The translations under genes and the position numbers were made by a program. 64,000 nt of DNA from Certhia americana (lineage: Eukaryota; Chordata; Aves; Passeriformes; Certhiidae), in the NCBI GenBank assembly GCA_018697195.1, contig CM031878.1:32777818-32841817 (forward strand), in the 5' to 3' direction. Shown piece by piece: positions 1 to 33,789 of the stretch (its first letter is position 1; each line of letters opens with the position of its first letter). The notes under the pieces were generated by a model that searched no databases, had not been told where the DNA came from, and saw only the letters and a program-made list of their open reading frames with translations.

Positions 1-27
1 GTTTTTTTGTGCATGTTCTATTTTTAG

Positions 28-5607
<5,580 letters not shown>

Positions 5608-8600
5608 AAACAAGGAAGACGCACACCAAACTGGAAAGACAAAAGCAGAGGTGAACAAACCCAAGAGCATGGTGGCATTCACACTTTTGAGTCTCAAATT
5701 GAGCAATTTGTCGAACCAGTTTCATTGAGCTGCAATGAATGTTCTTCTCATTCATCTCATAGGCACATTGTAAAGTATGTCAAAATGTTGTGAAATCGTG
5801 CGTTTGTTTCAGTGGTTGATATGTTTTTTCCCATATATGTTCTTTAGTTTCCTCAAAATTTTCTCCCACAATACCAAGTTGTTCAAAAAAGGTGATGACT
5901 AAACAGCAGTCTATAGTTGATGACTTCTTAAGGGCCATCAGTATTGGTGTATTTTAATGAAGTACCTTTCCAGAGTTCAGATTTTTCAATGCTTCTTTAA
6001 AAGAACCTTTACCTAGAGAGGGATCCTTTTATTACTGTGTGGTATGGTCATATGAATGCAAATATTTGAAACCCTGGATTGGAAGCTGCAATGCAGTTGC
6101 TTTCATCAGATCACAGTACTTTAAATTGCTACCCTTCTCCTGACTCTTGTCCCAATCAGTATTTTGAATTACCTTTGATGACGTTTTCAAAATGTGTATC
6201 TACAGCAGTGAGAAAACAGAGACTTACATTCAACTTTCCTGTATTCTCTGTCTATAGTTTGTCTCTGATAAACTGTAAGATCCTGTAAATGTACTGGCTG
6301 CTTTCTCCAAAGAAGGATAGGCTTCTACACAAAGTAGCTCAGAAATGGATGGCTTTCTAAAAATTATGTAGGAAGCTCAAAATGTCTAGAATACACACAA
6401 GAATTGTGAAGATACTGCCTGAAAAGAAATTATGCTTTATACTATTTGCATGTGTGCTTAAGAGGCATCTTCCTTGAATTCTTTATCACCCTCTCTCTTG
6501 GTTTTATACTAGCCTGTGGGTTAATTATTTTGCACTGATAGTCCAGATTCAATATTTCAATTAAGATGTATTTATAAAAGTGGTCTTCAAGGTGTATATT
6601 AGCAAAAATGAAGTGCTTATGTGTATGATCTGAAAAGATGTATCCATCTTTTATATTGCTTCTAGTAGATAAGACACTTCCTCACCTCACATATATAACT
6701 GACTACAGTAATCATAGTCTTGGCAAGGAGAGCCTGGATACTGGTCAACAGTTTTAAGTGTTTCTGTTACTTGAAGAATATGATAAGATTTGTTCCAGGT
6801 TTTTGCTGAAAGTTAGTGGTGTGGCTTTTACAGTGGAATAATTTGTAGAGAAAAAAACGTATTTGTAGCCTGTAGAAGGAGCATAGCTTAAAATATTAAT
6901 TGCATCTGGGTATGAATGTATTTATTTGATACTACTTCAAAAAATCTTAGTTCTTCAAAATTATGAGGGATGAAGATCTGTCTGGAACAATTTTTTACAT
7001 GAAATAAAAAAGCCAATTTTTTTCATGAGGTAAAAACAAGGGAGTTGCACTATTTATGACAAAATATATTTACATCATAGAATGATGCCTTGTATTTTGT
7101 CTAAAAGTGCTGATCCTAAGTTAATATGGGGATATTACCTGGACAGATTCTCTCCTTCAAAAAATATTGTGCTTTTTCAACAACTAAAAGCAAGAAAGCA
7201 CACAATGTTTTTTTTTATTTTATTCTTTATTCTTTGGGTTTATGCATTGTTGCTTGCTGATACCTGACCTGCATCACAATTAAAGAAGTCCTTGATTCTT
7301 CATCTTTTCTCCTCTTCTCCAGTTATATAATTGATAACGGTTCCATCCTTCTAAAATTTAAGTTTATCTAAAGCATTGGTCCAAACAACTTTATATTCTT
7401 ACAAACCAAAGCCAGCAAATTTTTCTCTATAACTCTATACAGTATTTTTGAACAGACAGCTACACAAAGACCCTTTCTGAGTGTTAAACGGACAAACCAT
7501 GTGATTATGTGATGCAACTTTCAAGGAATCAAATTTTATTTACCCTTAAATTCTCCCAGCTCATTAAATGGCAAGGAAAATCTGTCTAGTGAGTACTGTC
7601 TTAGATATATGACATCCAAACAGTTTTGAAACATAGTAAAAAATATTATGAACTAGTTTCTGAAAACACAGCATCTTCATTTCCAAACAACTTTCTCATC
7701 TGTTGCTGAAAATTTATATTAATATGGTAGTAGTGTTGTAAAGACAGCAAAGCAGATTGGGTCACAACATCTACTGTTGATTGTTAAAACTTTCCCAGCT
7801 ATATACACTAAACAAACAAACAAAAAAACCAATAAAAGTAAAGCCAGAGGAGAAGAGGACAGCTGCAGAATTGAAATTGCTTTGATATGTTCTTGCATAT
7901 TTTCATTTTTGTACACTACAAATTAACTGCTGTCTATTCCTGGATTTCAGTGGTAGCTACTTGAAATCTTGAATCTGCATATTGGAGTTGATTCTTTAAT
8001 AAAGAATAAAAAAAGAAGATCTTACCATTTTTATAGGGAGTGTTTAATGCTTAGGTTTTAGAGTAGCTAAGTAATCACTTGGGATTTTAATGTAATCCAT
8101 AGCTCAGATGAAAAGGGAGATCTCTGAAAACAATTTGTTTTCATCTCAGTTGCTTTTCTGTGGGGAAAAAAGTAAGAGTTTAATAAAATCTGGCCAAAAA
8201 TAACCAGGGAAAAGTTCCAAAAGCTTTTTTTGTGAATGCATTGTAAACACTTTTTCTTCTGAAAATTAGGCACTAAAGACACACTTCTGCAATTTAGTTG
8301 ACAGGATGAACTTCTTGGCCTACATGGGGATGACTTAGTTACATACAAATGCTTCTAACTTGTTTGACACACAGCTAGCTCCTAGGAATCCAAATTTATC
8401 TGAATCCATACTAATCCATTTCAGATCTGAGCAAAGTGTTGTGAAGGAGGGATGAGGATAAGCTAGATTTGGTTCTGTTTCTGTGTCAATATAAACAGAA
8501 GAAGCAGCAATTTGCTCACTTGTGAAACTCTTGCCTCCACATACTCTTTCTAGTATCTCAACAGCCAGTGTTCAGGATTCTTCTGTGTATGTTTTGTAAT

Positions 8601-10180
8601 TCCCACATACAATCTGAAGAAAACATTTGCAGATCAGCATTAATTTCAAAATATGCAATGTGTGCACAAAATGAGCATGTAAAGCAACCTGATACCAGTT
8701 GTAGATGTAAAAAATGAATTTCAGGTACACCCAAGAACTTGGAAAGTTTGTATTGGAAGAAGAATTATCAGAAAGAAGCTTCCTTGAATTGTTTCCCTAA
8801 GGATGTTGAACTGCTTAGCCAGTTCTGCTAAGATACTATCTTGCACCTTTTACCCAGATATAAATCAGTTATATATACAACTCGTGCTCACATGAGAAGA
8901 GCTGGGTTTTTTTGTGGAATTGAAACAACAAATGAGGTCTTAAATGTTTAAAATCAGGACTCTTAAGTTACAAAGCTTTTCTTTATTAATTACGTTCTGG
9001 CACATCACCAAAACCTGACAATTTTGAAAACCCTTGAGACCTAGGTGACTGATGTGGCTGCAGTGTTGGCACGGTAACTGGTACCAGCTCTTTTATGTTA
9101 CTAGAAGCATCTGTATGTTACTTATAATCATATCCTGTCTTCACATTTTATATAACTCAAGTTTAGACAATACAATTATAATGGAAAAGATTTTATTTAC
9201 TATATGTATTTCAAACTAAATTAATTTTGCAAGTAACTTAGTCTTGTTCCAGGTGGAATTTCACATTGGTTAAGCTCAAGCTACATTGCACTTGTGAATG
9301 AGTAATGTTCTATTTTAACTGTGAATTAATGGCTTTTTGTATTGCTGCAGCTAAAAGAATATACCTTTCATTCAGTTTACTGCTTTCCTTGAATAACTGC
9401 AACATAGGGGATATTTTCAAAATGTATATTAAATTAGATCATAGAAGTTATATTTTAAAAACAAATTGTTAAAGTGTAAGGAACTGAAGAATCCACTCTT
9501 TGGATTCTTTTCAAAAACTTGCAATTCAACAATTATTTCAATACAGATTAACAGTAAGCAGGTAATCTTATTCACATAGTTGTTTATTTTCAACAAACGA
9601 TTCTTTTTATCTTTCAGCTAATAAAAATCTTAAAATGCATTCTGTATATCAGCTTTTCACTATGGATCTTTTTAAAAACAAACACCCTTTTAACTTGTAA
9701 GTGTTGAAACTGAATGGTTGGACTCTAGTTCTGTACTCTCCTGTATATTGTGATGCAGATGTGAGAGGATTGGATGGCGTTTTTATTTGTTCTTTCAGTC
9801 TGCATCAACCAATGGTGCAAATAAAAGGGACTGTTTGCTGTTGTTTAGAAGCACATTATCTCCTATCAGGAGCTTAAAATAAACTGTATTGTAACAAGGA
9901 TGAAATGATTTAGTGTGAATAAATTATGACTCTATTAAGTGAGCTAGGAAGCTTCATGAGATAAAATTTGCACTGGTTTAGAGACTGTTTTGAACTGTTA
10001 AAAAATGGCATCCATTTACTGTGCTTTGATTAACAATTGTTTCTCTGTAATATTTTTGTACATTTGACAAAAATTTGAGTTTAAAAGGGCACTCTATATC
10101 CTGATTTCTGTATAGATATTCTAGACTAAGAAACAATTTTTAATGTTGTTCCCAGAATAAAATATATATGCATCCTGTGT
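5608..10180 (+). other. DENND4C 3' UTR and downstream region (end not fixed)
   Basis: AT-rich, repeat-poor DNA following the DENND4C stop. Canonical AATAAA hexamers in the right orientation occur at 7003-7008, 7998-8003, 9820-9825 and 10156-10161, so one or several alternative polyadenylation sites are possible. The absence of recognisable repeats for more than 4 kb fits a long 3' UTR, but only transcript data could place its end. No coding gene seen. Confidence 0.45.
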
Positions 10181-12394
10181 AAAAATGTGCCATTGTTCAG
10201 CTGTATTACATGTCTGACAGAATTTAATCTTAAGTGTAAATTCCATCTATAGCTGGGCAAAAGTCTTTTGACTGTCTTTTTGGGTAATTATTTCACAGTA
10301 CCTCAGTGGCTTCTGAATGGTGGCAAAGAGCAGAGGTGAGGGAGAGGGAAATGAAAAATGGGATTCACTTGTGGAGATGTGGCCTCTAGAGAGGGTGGTG
10401 CCTTCAGCAGGCACTGGGCATCAATAAAGGTAAGAACAGCTGACAAAAAGGCTCAGTGAGACAGAATCTGTAAAGCTCTTGTTTTATAGGCAAAGCAAGG
10501 CCCCTGGCTTCCAGAGGACAGCTGGTGTTCTCTGCAGCATATTTGTGGCTTTACTTGAGAGAACACTTCCCAGTAAGTCCAGTTTCTCAATGGCTTTGTA
10601 GTGGGGGGTCAGAGTGATGCTTTCACCTAATGCATGCTAGCTTGCAAAAACACCTGTGGACCTCTTAACTTGTAACATGCTTGCAGATTACATGTAGTTC
10701 CGAGGGGGTTTTTTAGGTTTTTTGTTTTGTTTTTTATGAAGCAGAGACAGGGATAGGAGTGAGGCTAAGATGGGATTTAAGTAGTAGAAATTGCCAGTGC
10801 CTCAGGCCTTCACCTTCACAACTGAGTATCTTTGAAATCCCCCCATGTACGGCAGTCAGTTCATTAACCTGACCAAAGCAATAAGAATACCAGACCTTAA
10901 AGACCTTCCTGATGAGACTGGTATACATTGCACAGATTGATAACTTGTGGAGAAGATTCATAATAAACCCGTATTTCAGACTTATTTTTAGTTAGGGAAC
11001 TGAGGAACAGTTAGTCTTTTGGACTTGAGTATCCTGTAAGCATTACACTGACTTTCCTTGTTTTCCTCTGACTGTTTTTTTCACTGCTGTCTTTTCAATA
11101 ATGCTGCTTGCTGAGAATGTCTGTCTTCACATTTCCTACCCTTCATGTGGCTTGTTGAGGGAGGAGACAGAAAAGAGGGACAATGGTGTGCAGGAACAAA
11201 TGCTTCCATTTGAGGAATTCCTACAGAAGAATGAACACGGGGTTTGGGTTTGAAGCTGTAGAGAGGAGGGAACTGCTACTTCCTGTGCCAGAATCTGGTG
11301 GGAAATTTTTGGGAATGTGATGGTAAAGAAGATAGCAGAAGGTTAAGGAAGCTTAAGGAAGCTCTGATCCTTCATGTATTCAGAGTTTGAATTGAGTGGC
11401 AGTTATACTTAAGTGGTATATCGCTAATAGTGATAGTTACTCCCATCTCTGGGATGGTTCCACATCTGATAGGTTCCACAAGTAATCCAAAAGGTCTTGC
11501 CTCTCTGAAGGAAAAATTGCATGCGCCAGCGCAGGCGGAAGAGCAGCTGAGCAGGAAAGGCAAGACCTTGTGTTCCTGATGGGCACCAGTCTGACTGAGA
11601 CAGCCCTGAAAATGCTCAGGCTTGACCAGCCACTGCCCTGCTTCAGCAGATGTTTGCACATTACTGTTTTCTGGAGTTGGCTGGAGAAGTCTCAGTGGTT
11701 CCATGGAGATGGGTGGCAGACAGAAACTGCTAGGAAGAGCAGAGGCTCACTTCACCTGGTTACAAGAGTAGTTCAGAGTGATGTTCAGACATTTTTGTTT
11801 GTGTTTCCTCAAGTGCTTTCCTTTGGCATTTTTTCCTTATTTGTTTTGTGTGTCATACTGTCTAAATTCAGACCTTGCTGGTTTAAAGTCATTATGTATG
11901 TCACTGTTACGTGTGTTCTGTTTCCTTTGGTTATGAAGAGACAAAATGGCAACCTGTCAGGTTCTGACTAGGGTCCATTACTTGCCATGAAGCTTAAGGT
12001 GTCTGTGAGTTGGCAGCCAAACTCCAGACCTGCAGAAAAACTGTTCTTAAAGAGCAGAAATCCTGCCAAAGCTGCTGAAACATTCAAGGAAAAGCTGCTG
12101 TTCCTAGATAGCACTTGGCATTGTGTTTAGTATCACAGGTTTTGTACTGCTATTAAGGGACTTCTGCAGCTGCCGGCCTTGTGGTTTTATTGCAGTTTCT
12201 ACTGCAGAAAAGCCAGAAGTGCAGAGGGGCAGAGAAAACATGCTCTTACTTCATTAGCCTCTTTAAAGTTGGGGATTTGAGTCATCCATGACCTAAAGCC
12301 ATGGTGAAAGTATGTGACTGGGAAAACTCATACTGAGTTTATCAAAGGCAAATCATGCCAGGGTAAATTGGTAAGTGCTACAGAAAAATAGCAT
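10181..12394. other. Intergenic DNA, nothing recognised
   Basis: Mixed-composition sequence downstream of DENND4C. Open frames such as the one at 11570-11971 have no conserved features and overlap open frames on the other strand. No repeat family recognised. Confidence 0.5.
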
Positions 12395-12690
12395 GACAAG
12401 AGAGAGCAGTATTGTTTAGTTGGAACTTGGCAAAGCATTTGATGCTGTTTCCCATGCCCCCTCCTAGACAAATATCAAATACAGACTGGATGGGACTGAT
12501 CTGTGAGAGGGGCAGGAGTCATATCCCAGGTGATCAGTGTTTTACTGAGGCTGGCAGCCTGTCACAAGCAGGGGAACCCGCAGAGATCAGTACTGGGATA
12601 CATGTTGCAACATCTCCATGAATGATCTGGACTATGGGACCGAAAGCACCCTCAGCATCTTTGGTACATCACTAAACTGAAGTTGATCAA
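12395..12690 (+). repeat. Decayed LINE reverse-transcriptase fragment (CR1-like)
   Basis: Pieces of a retrotransposon RT domain can be read across shifting frames. One is a KAFDAVSH-like stretch near 12430-12460. Another near 12610-12660 reads like NDLDYGTESTLSIF, corresponding to the INDL...STLSKFADD region of CR1 ORF2. Frameshifts and stops are many, so it is an old dead copy. Neither end of the element is recognisable. Confidence 0.55.
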
Positions 12691-14125
12691 TGTGGACACA
12701 CTGGCAAGGAGAGCCAACTTTCACAGACCTGAACAGGCCAGTAAGATCATCAGATGACCTTTCAAGGTCCATTCAAGCCAGGGCTGATCTTTTTGTCTTC
12801 AAGTTACTATGTGCCTGATTTGCACTCAAAAGCCTTAGACTGCAGAAGGAAGCAGCAGATGAACTAGTAAGGCAGGTCCAGGAAACAAATGAGGGAAAAG
12901 CGCAGAAAGGATTTTTTTGCTACTGGTGACAAGGCCACATATGCTTAAAGCTTGGTAAAAATAACCAGGACCACACTGACTTTTTTCGCAGTAATACAAC
13001 TGGGTGTTAGTTGCACTGCTTCAGAGAGAAGACATACTTGAAGGCTCTACAGAATAGGTCATATACAGAATAGCCTCATTCAAAACATTCCTCCTCTTGT
13101 TCAGGACACATTTCAGTGTTTGTTCACCCTGACCAGAGTAAGTACCTCTTAACCACGTGCAAGTACATCTCACTAGGATTAAGAGGCCAGACAGCATTAT
13201 TTCCCTTTTGTAGATAGGAAAATTCTCAGCACTGTAAATTTAGCAAGTGCTACTCTCTTACCTACATTTTCTCCACAAAAATTTTTGCATTTAAGACTAA
13301 CGTGGAGTAAAAATGGGAGCTTTCTATTTAGCAAAGCTCATGTTTAACAGGGGCTATGGAACTTCACTATTAAACTGTAGGCAATGAACATGGTTCCATT
13401 AAAAATCCCCAAACACTGTAAAATGGTACCCTTTTAAAATGTTACTGAACTAGTCAGCATTATTTAACTCATGAATAACTACAATTACTAGCCCTCCTAC
13501 CCTTTTCTGGTTAGTTGTCCTTCAAAAACAGTCTGTTAAGCTATAAAAGAAGGCCTAGATCTTGTTAACTGTCTCTTGGTCCAAGGTCCCACTGCACACA
13601 AGTGCTTCATGGCAAGTACTGTTCTTGTCAGAGATGTGTATCCTATTATCCTAATACAAACCTAAAATTCAAGGACAGGTTTGATCCTTCTGTGCCCCTT
13701 ATGTATTGCTAGCAGGTCTTCTGCAACTTTTCAGTCCATATTTTTAATCAGATGCATAAAAACCTGCTTCTAGCCATTTGGAGCCCTAACTTAGAAAAGC
13801 TTGTGTGCCACACACACAGGAAGAATAAAAACCTTCCCACCATCTTAGATTGTGATACAGCTTAATTTACTAGAAACAGAAGCACCTATCTCAACAAAAA
13901 TAAAAGTGGATCCAATTTACTGTTTTAAGAACTAAGACAACTGATTCAGCTACAGGCCATTTTAACATCCAATGTAAGTATTTTTTACTTGAATTCCCAT
14001 TACCCTTACCCAGTACATACTGAACACTCAAGTTTTTAATCAAATCAGACTTTCAAGTCAGACATTTTAAAAGTTGTCTTCTCATGCTCAGTACCAATTT
14101 CAAGAGCAGAATGTTGCAATACCTA
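12691..14125. other. Intergenic DNA between old CR1 fragments
   Basis: No gene and no clear repeat. The first 150 bases may still belong to the decayed LINE upstream. Confidence 0.45.
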
Positions 14126-14310
14126 CAGAATCACAAATATTGCAGTTTTGCAGTAACCCCTAAGGATCATCAAGAGCAACACCAGGGCTCCTCAAAGGAC
14201 TACCTACCGCTAAAGCTTTTGACTAGGAGCATCATCCAGATGTTCCCAGAACTCTGGCAGGTTTGTGGCCACTTCCCTGGGGAACTTGTTCCAGTGAGCA
14301 TTTGAACTGC
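14126..14310 (-). repeat. CR1 LINE 3'-end fragment
   Basis: Read on the minus strand it matches the typical CR1 3' region. The plus-strand text has cagaatcac at the low end, then ggatcatcaagagc and aactctggcaggtt. It finishes at cctggggaacttgttccagtg. It is degraded and lies about 200 bp beyond the RPS6 polyadenylation point. Confidence 0.7.
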
Positions 14311-14537
14311 ACTTAATTCTGCCCAGAATCAGCTGAAGGTTTTAAGTTTTAACAGTGTTATATTCACTATCAAAAGTGAGTAACACAATCTTCTCATGGA
14401 GAGAGCCTGCATCAAGACCACAGTTTGTGGTTCCCTTTTGGTGTACATGATGCAGTCGGTCAGAACTCCTATTTAAGAAATTGCCAGTAACAACATGCAC
14501 TACAAAGTCCCATACTGGAAGTTCATCACCAAAGCAG

Positions 14538-14543
14538 TTTATT
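14538..14543 (-). terminator. RPS6: RPS6 polyadenylation signal
   Basis: AATAAA on the minus strand, 46 bases after the stop codon. RPS6 messages have very short 3' UTRs, so cleavage near 14520 is likely. Confidence 0.85.
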
Positions 14544-14588
14544 GGTAATTTAATGTACAATGTCTTTTTAGAATCATGTACAGCATCT

Positions 14589-19244
<4,656 letters not shown>

Positions 19245-19275
19245 CCTGCTCACGCCTCGACACCGCGGGAAAAGG
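19245..19275 (-). promoter_or_regulatory. RPS6: RPS6 5' UTR with TOP-type start
   Basis: On the minus strand a CCTTTTCCC pyrimidine tract begins at 19275, about 31 bases before the ATG. Ribosomal protein mRNAs start with C followed by pyrimidines (5' TOP), which places them under mTOR/LARP1 translational control. The exact start base is inferred from this rule. Confidence 0.65.
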
Positions 19276-19279
19276 CCGC

Positions 19280-19286
19280 ACTTCCG
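19280..19286 (-). promoter_or_regulatory. ETS/GABP-like site at RPS6 start
   Basis: CGGAAGT on the minus strand, within GGGCGGAAGTGCGG, a few bases upstream of the TOP tract. ETS-family sites at this position are typical of ribosomal protein promoters. Confidence 0.55.
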
Positions 19287-19314
19287 CCCGCACTTCTTTC
19301 ATACACCCAGAAAC

Positions 19315-19324
19315 TCTCGCGAGA
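19315..19324. promoter_or_regulatory. TCTCGCGAGA element (BANP/ZBTB33-type)
   Basis: Perfect 10-bp palindrome TCTCGCGAGA, about 40 bp upstream of the RPS6 start. This motif marks many CpG-island promoters of housekeeping genes and is bound by BANP in a methylation-sensitive way. The palindrome could serve transcription in either direction. Confidence 0.7.
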
Positions 19325-19384
19325 GCGGCACCACCCGCGCCCCGCGTGACCGGGGCTGCCCACTGGCGAGCGCGGCTTTTACGG

Positions 19385-19600
19385 CGGGGGGCGTGGCCGG
19401 GAGGCGGCTCGGGGGCGTGGCCTGGAGGGGGCTCGGGGGCGTGGCCTGGAGGGGGCTCGGGGGCGTGGCCGGGAGGCGGCTCGGGGGCGTGGCCTGGAGG
19501 CGGCTCGGGGGCGTGGCCTGGAGGCGGCTCGGGGGCGTGGTCTCACTGTACGGCGGGGGGGCGTGGCCTGGAGGCGGCTCGGGGGCGTGGTCTCGCTGTA
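19385..19600. repeat. 24-bp G-rich minisatellite with CACCC-box core
   Basis: Unit gggggcgtggcctggaggcg plus gctc. Copies start at 19411, 19435, 19459, 19483, 19507 and 19531, with degenerate copies on both sides. Every unit carries GGGCGTGG, the complement of the CCACGCCC box recognised by KLF/Sp zinc fingers. The period is a multiple of three, so open frames run through it, but they are low-complexity (GGVAWRRL-type) and not believable as protein. Confidence 0.9.
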
Positions 19601-19842
19601 CGGCCCGGGCCCGGCCCTCCCGCGCGCCCGGCTGCGGATAGTTGGCGGGAGCCTGGGGCAGGCCCGGGCCTGTGACTGCTCCCTTTAGGTGCCGCTCGCC
19701 AAGGAGAAAGTGTGCCTTAGGAACGGCCACTGGAACAACACGCAGGCGCTCCGGGGCTGGGAGCACTGGTGCCTGTAAAAGGAAGCGCCATCAATACGCG
19801 ACGCAGCGGCTCTCAGGGGCAGGCGCACTGTTTGCGCGGCAG

Positions 19843-20014
19843 GGGCGGCTCCCGCCGGGATGGGCGGCTCCCGCCGGGATGGGCGGCTCNNNNNNNNNNG
19901 GGCGGCTCCCGCCGGGATGGGCGGCTCCCGCCGGGATGGGCGGCTCCCGCCGGGATGGGCGGCTCCCGCCGGGATGGGCGGCTCCCGCCGGGATGGGCGG
20001 CTCCCGCCGGGATG
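19843..20014. repeat. 19-bp GC minisatellite with a 10-N gap
   Basis: About nine copies of gggcggctcccgccgggat, nearly identical. Ten Ns at 19890-19899 show that the assembler could not resolve the copy number. The unit contains the imperfect palindrome GGCGGCTCCCGCC, so a single strand could fold. With a 19-bp period all six frames stay open and give the same peptide repeat, an artefact. Confidence 0.93.
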
Positions 20015-20146
20015 GCATTCCCGGTTCCCTGCTGGCGCCGGGTCACTGCGCGCGGGAGCAGGGGCCTGCGGGGAGCGGCCTCTCTTCTCCACCACACGGG
20101 TAGAACTGACACTGTGTCCCGTGTTCAATTCTGCCCTCCGCAGCCC

Positions 20147-20600
20147 GAAAGAGACAAGGAGCTACTGTGGAGGACCACAAGGATGATCAGGGGTCTGGAG
20201 CTTCCCTCTTTTGAGGAGAGACTCTGGGAGCTGGGCCTGTTTGGTCTGGAGAAGACTGAGAGGGGATCTCCATACATAGAAACGCCTCAAAGGCGGGTGC
20301 CAAGAGGATGGCGCCAGACAGATTTCAGTGGTTCCCGGTGGCACAGCATAAGAGTAATGGCCGTAAACTAAAACACAGGAAGTTTCACCTTAACATGAAG
20401 GATTTCTTTACACGGAGGGTGGCAGAGCACTGAAACAGCTGCTTGAGGACGTGGTGAAGTCTCCGGAGACACTCAAACCCCACCTGGATGTGTTCTTGTG
20501 TCACCTGCTTTAGGTGACCCTGCCTTGCCAGAGGGGTTGGATTGGATGATCTCCAGAGGTCCGTTCCACCCATAACAATTCCATTGATTCTGTGTGAGAC
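20147..20600 (+). repeat. CR1 LINE 3' fragment in the ACER2 promoter
   Basis: Begins in the CR1 ORF2 end (ggaccacaaggatgatcagg, then gagctgggcctgtttggtct). It runs through the CR1 3' UTR (tggattggatgatctccaga) to a GATTCTGTG-type terminus near 20590. It is truncated at its 5' side, the usual CR1 insertion form. The 3' end lies about 240 bp upstream of the ACER2 ATG, in the same orientation as ACER2. Confidence 0.88.
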
Positions 20601-20838
20601 AAGCGTACAGGGGAGGCGGGCATGCAGCCCACGCCTGTGGAGCCTGCTCAAAGCCGCAGGGGAGCGCCCCCCGCCCGGCTGGCCTTCGGGCCGGGCTCAG
20701 GAAGCCCAGGCACGGCGAGCCCCCGCCATCTCCGCCGGTGGAGGCGGGCCCGCGGCCGCCCCGCCCTTGGAGGGGACAGGCGGGGGCGGCAGCGCGGTCA
20801 CCGCCCCGCAGCGCCGGGGCTGCGGCCGTGCGGGCGCG

Positions 20839-33789
<12,951 letters not shown>

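Noticed and set aside
19642..20371. Several overlapping open frames on both strands over the 19-bp minisatellite
   Set aside because: All frames give the same permuted peptide repeat and cross an N gap, a hallmark of a non-coding tandem repeat.
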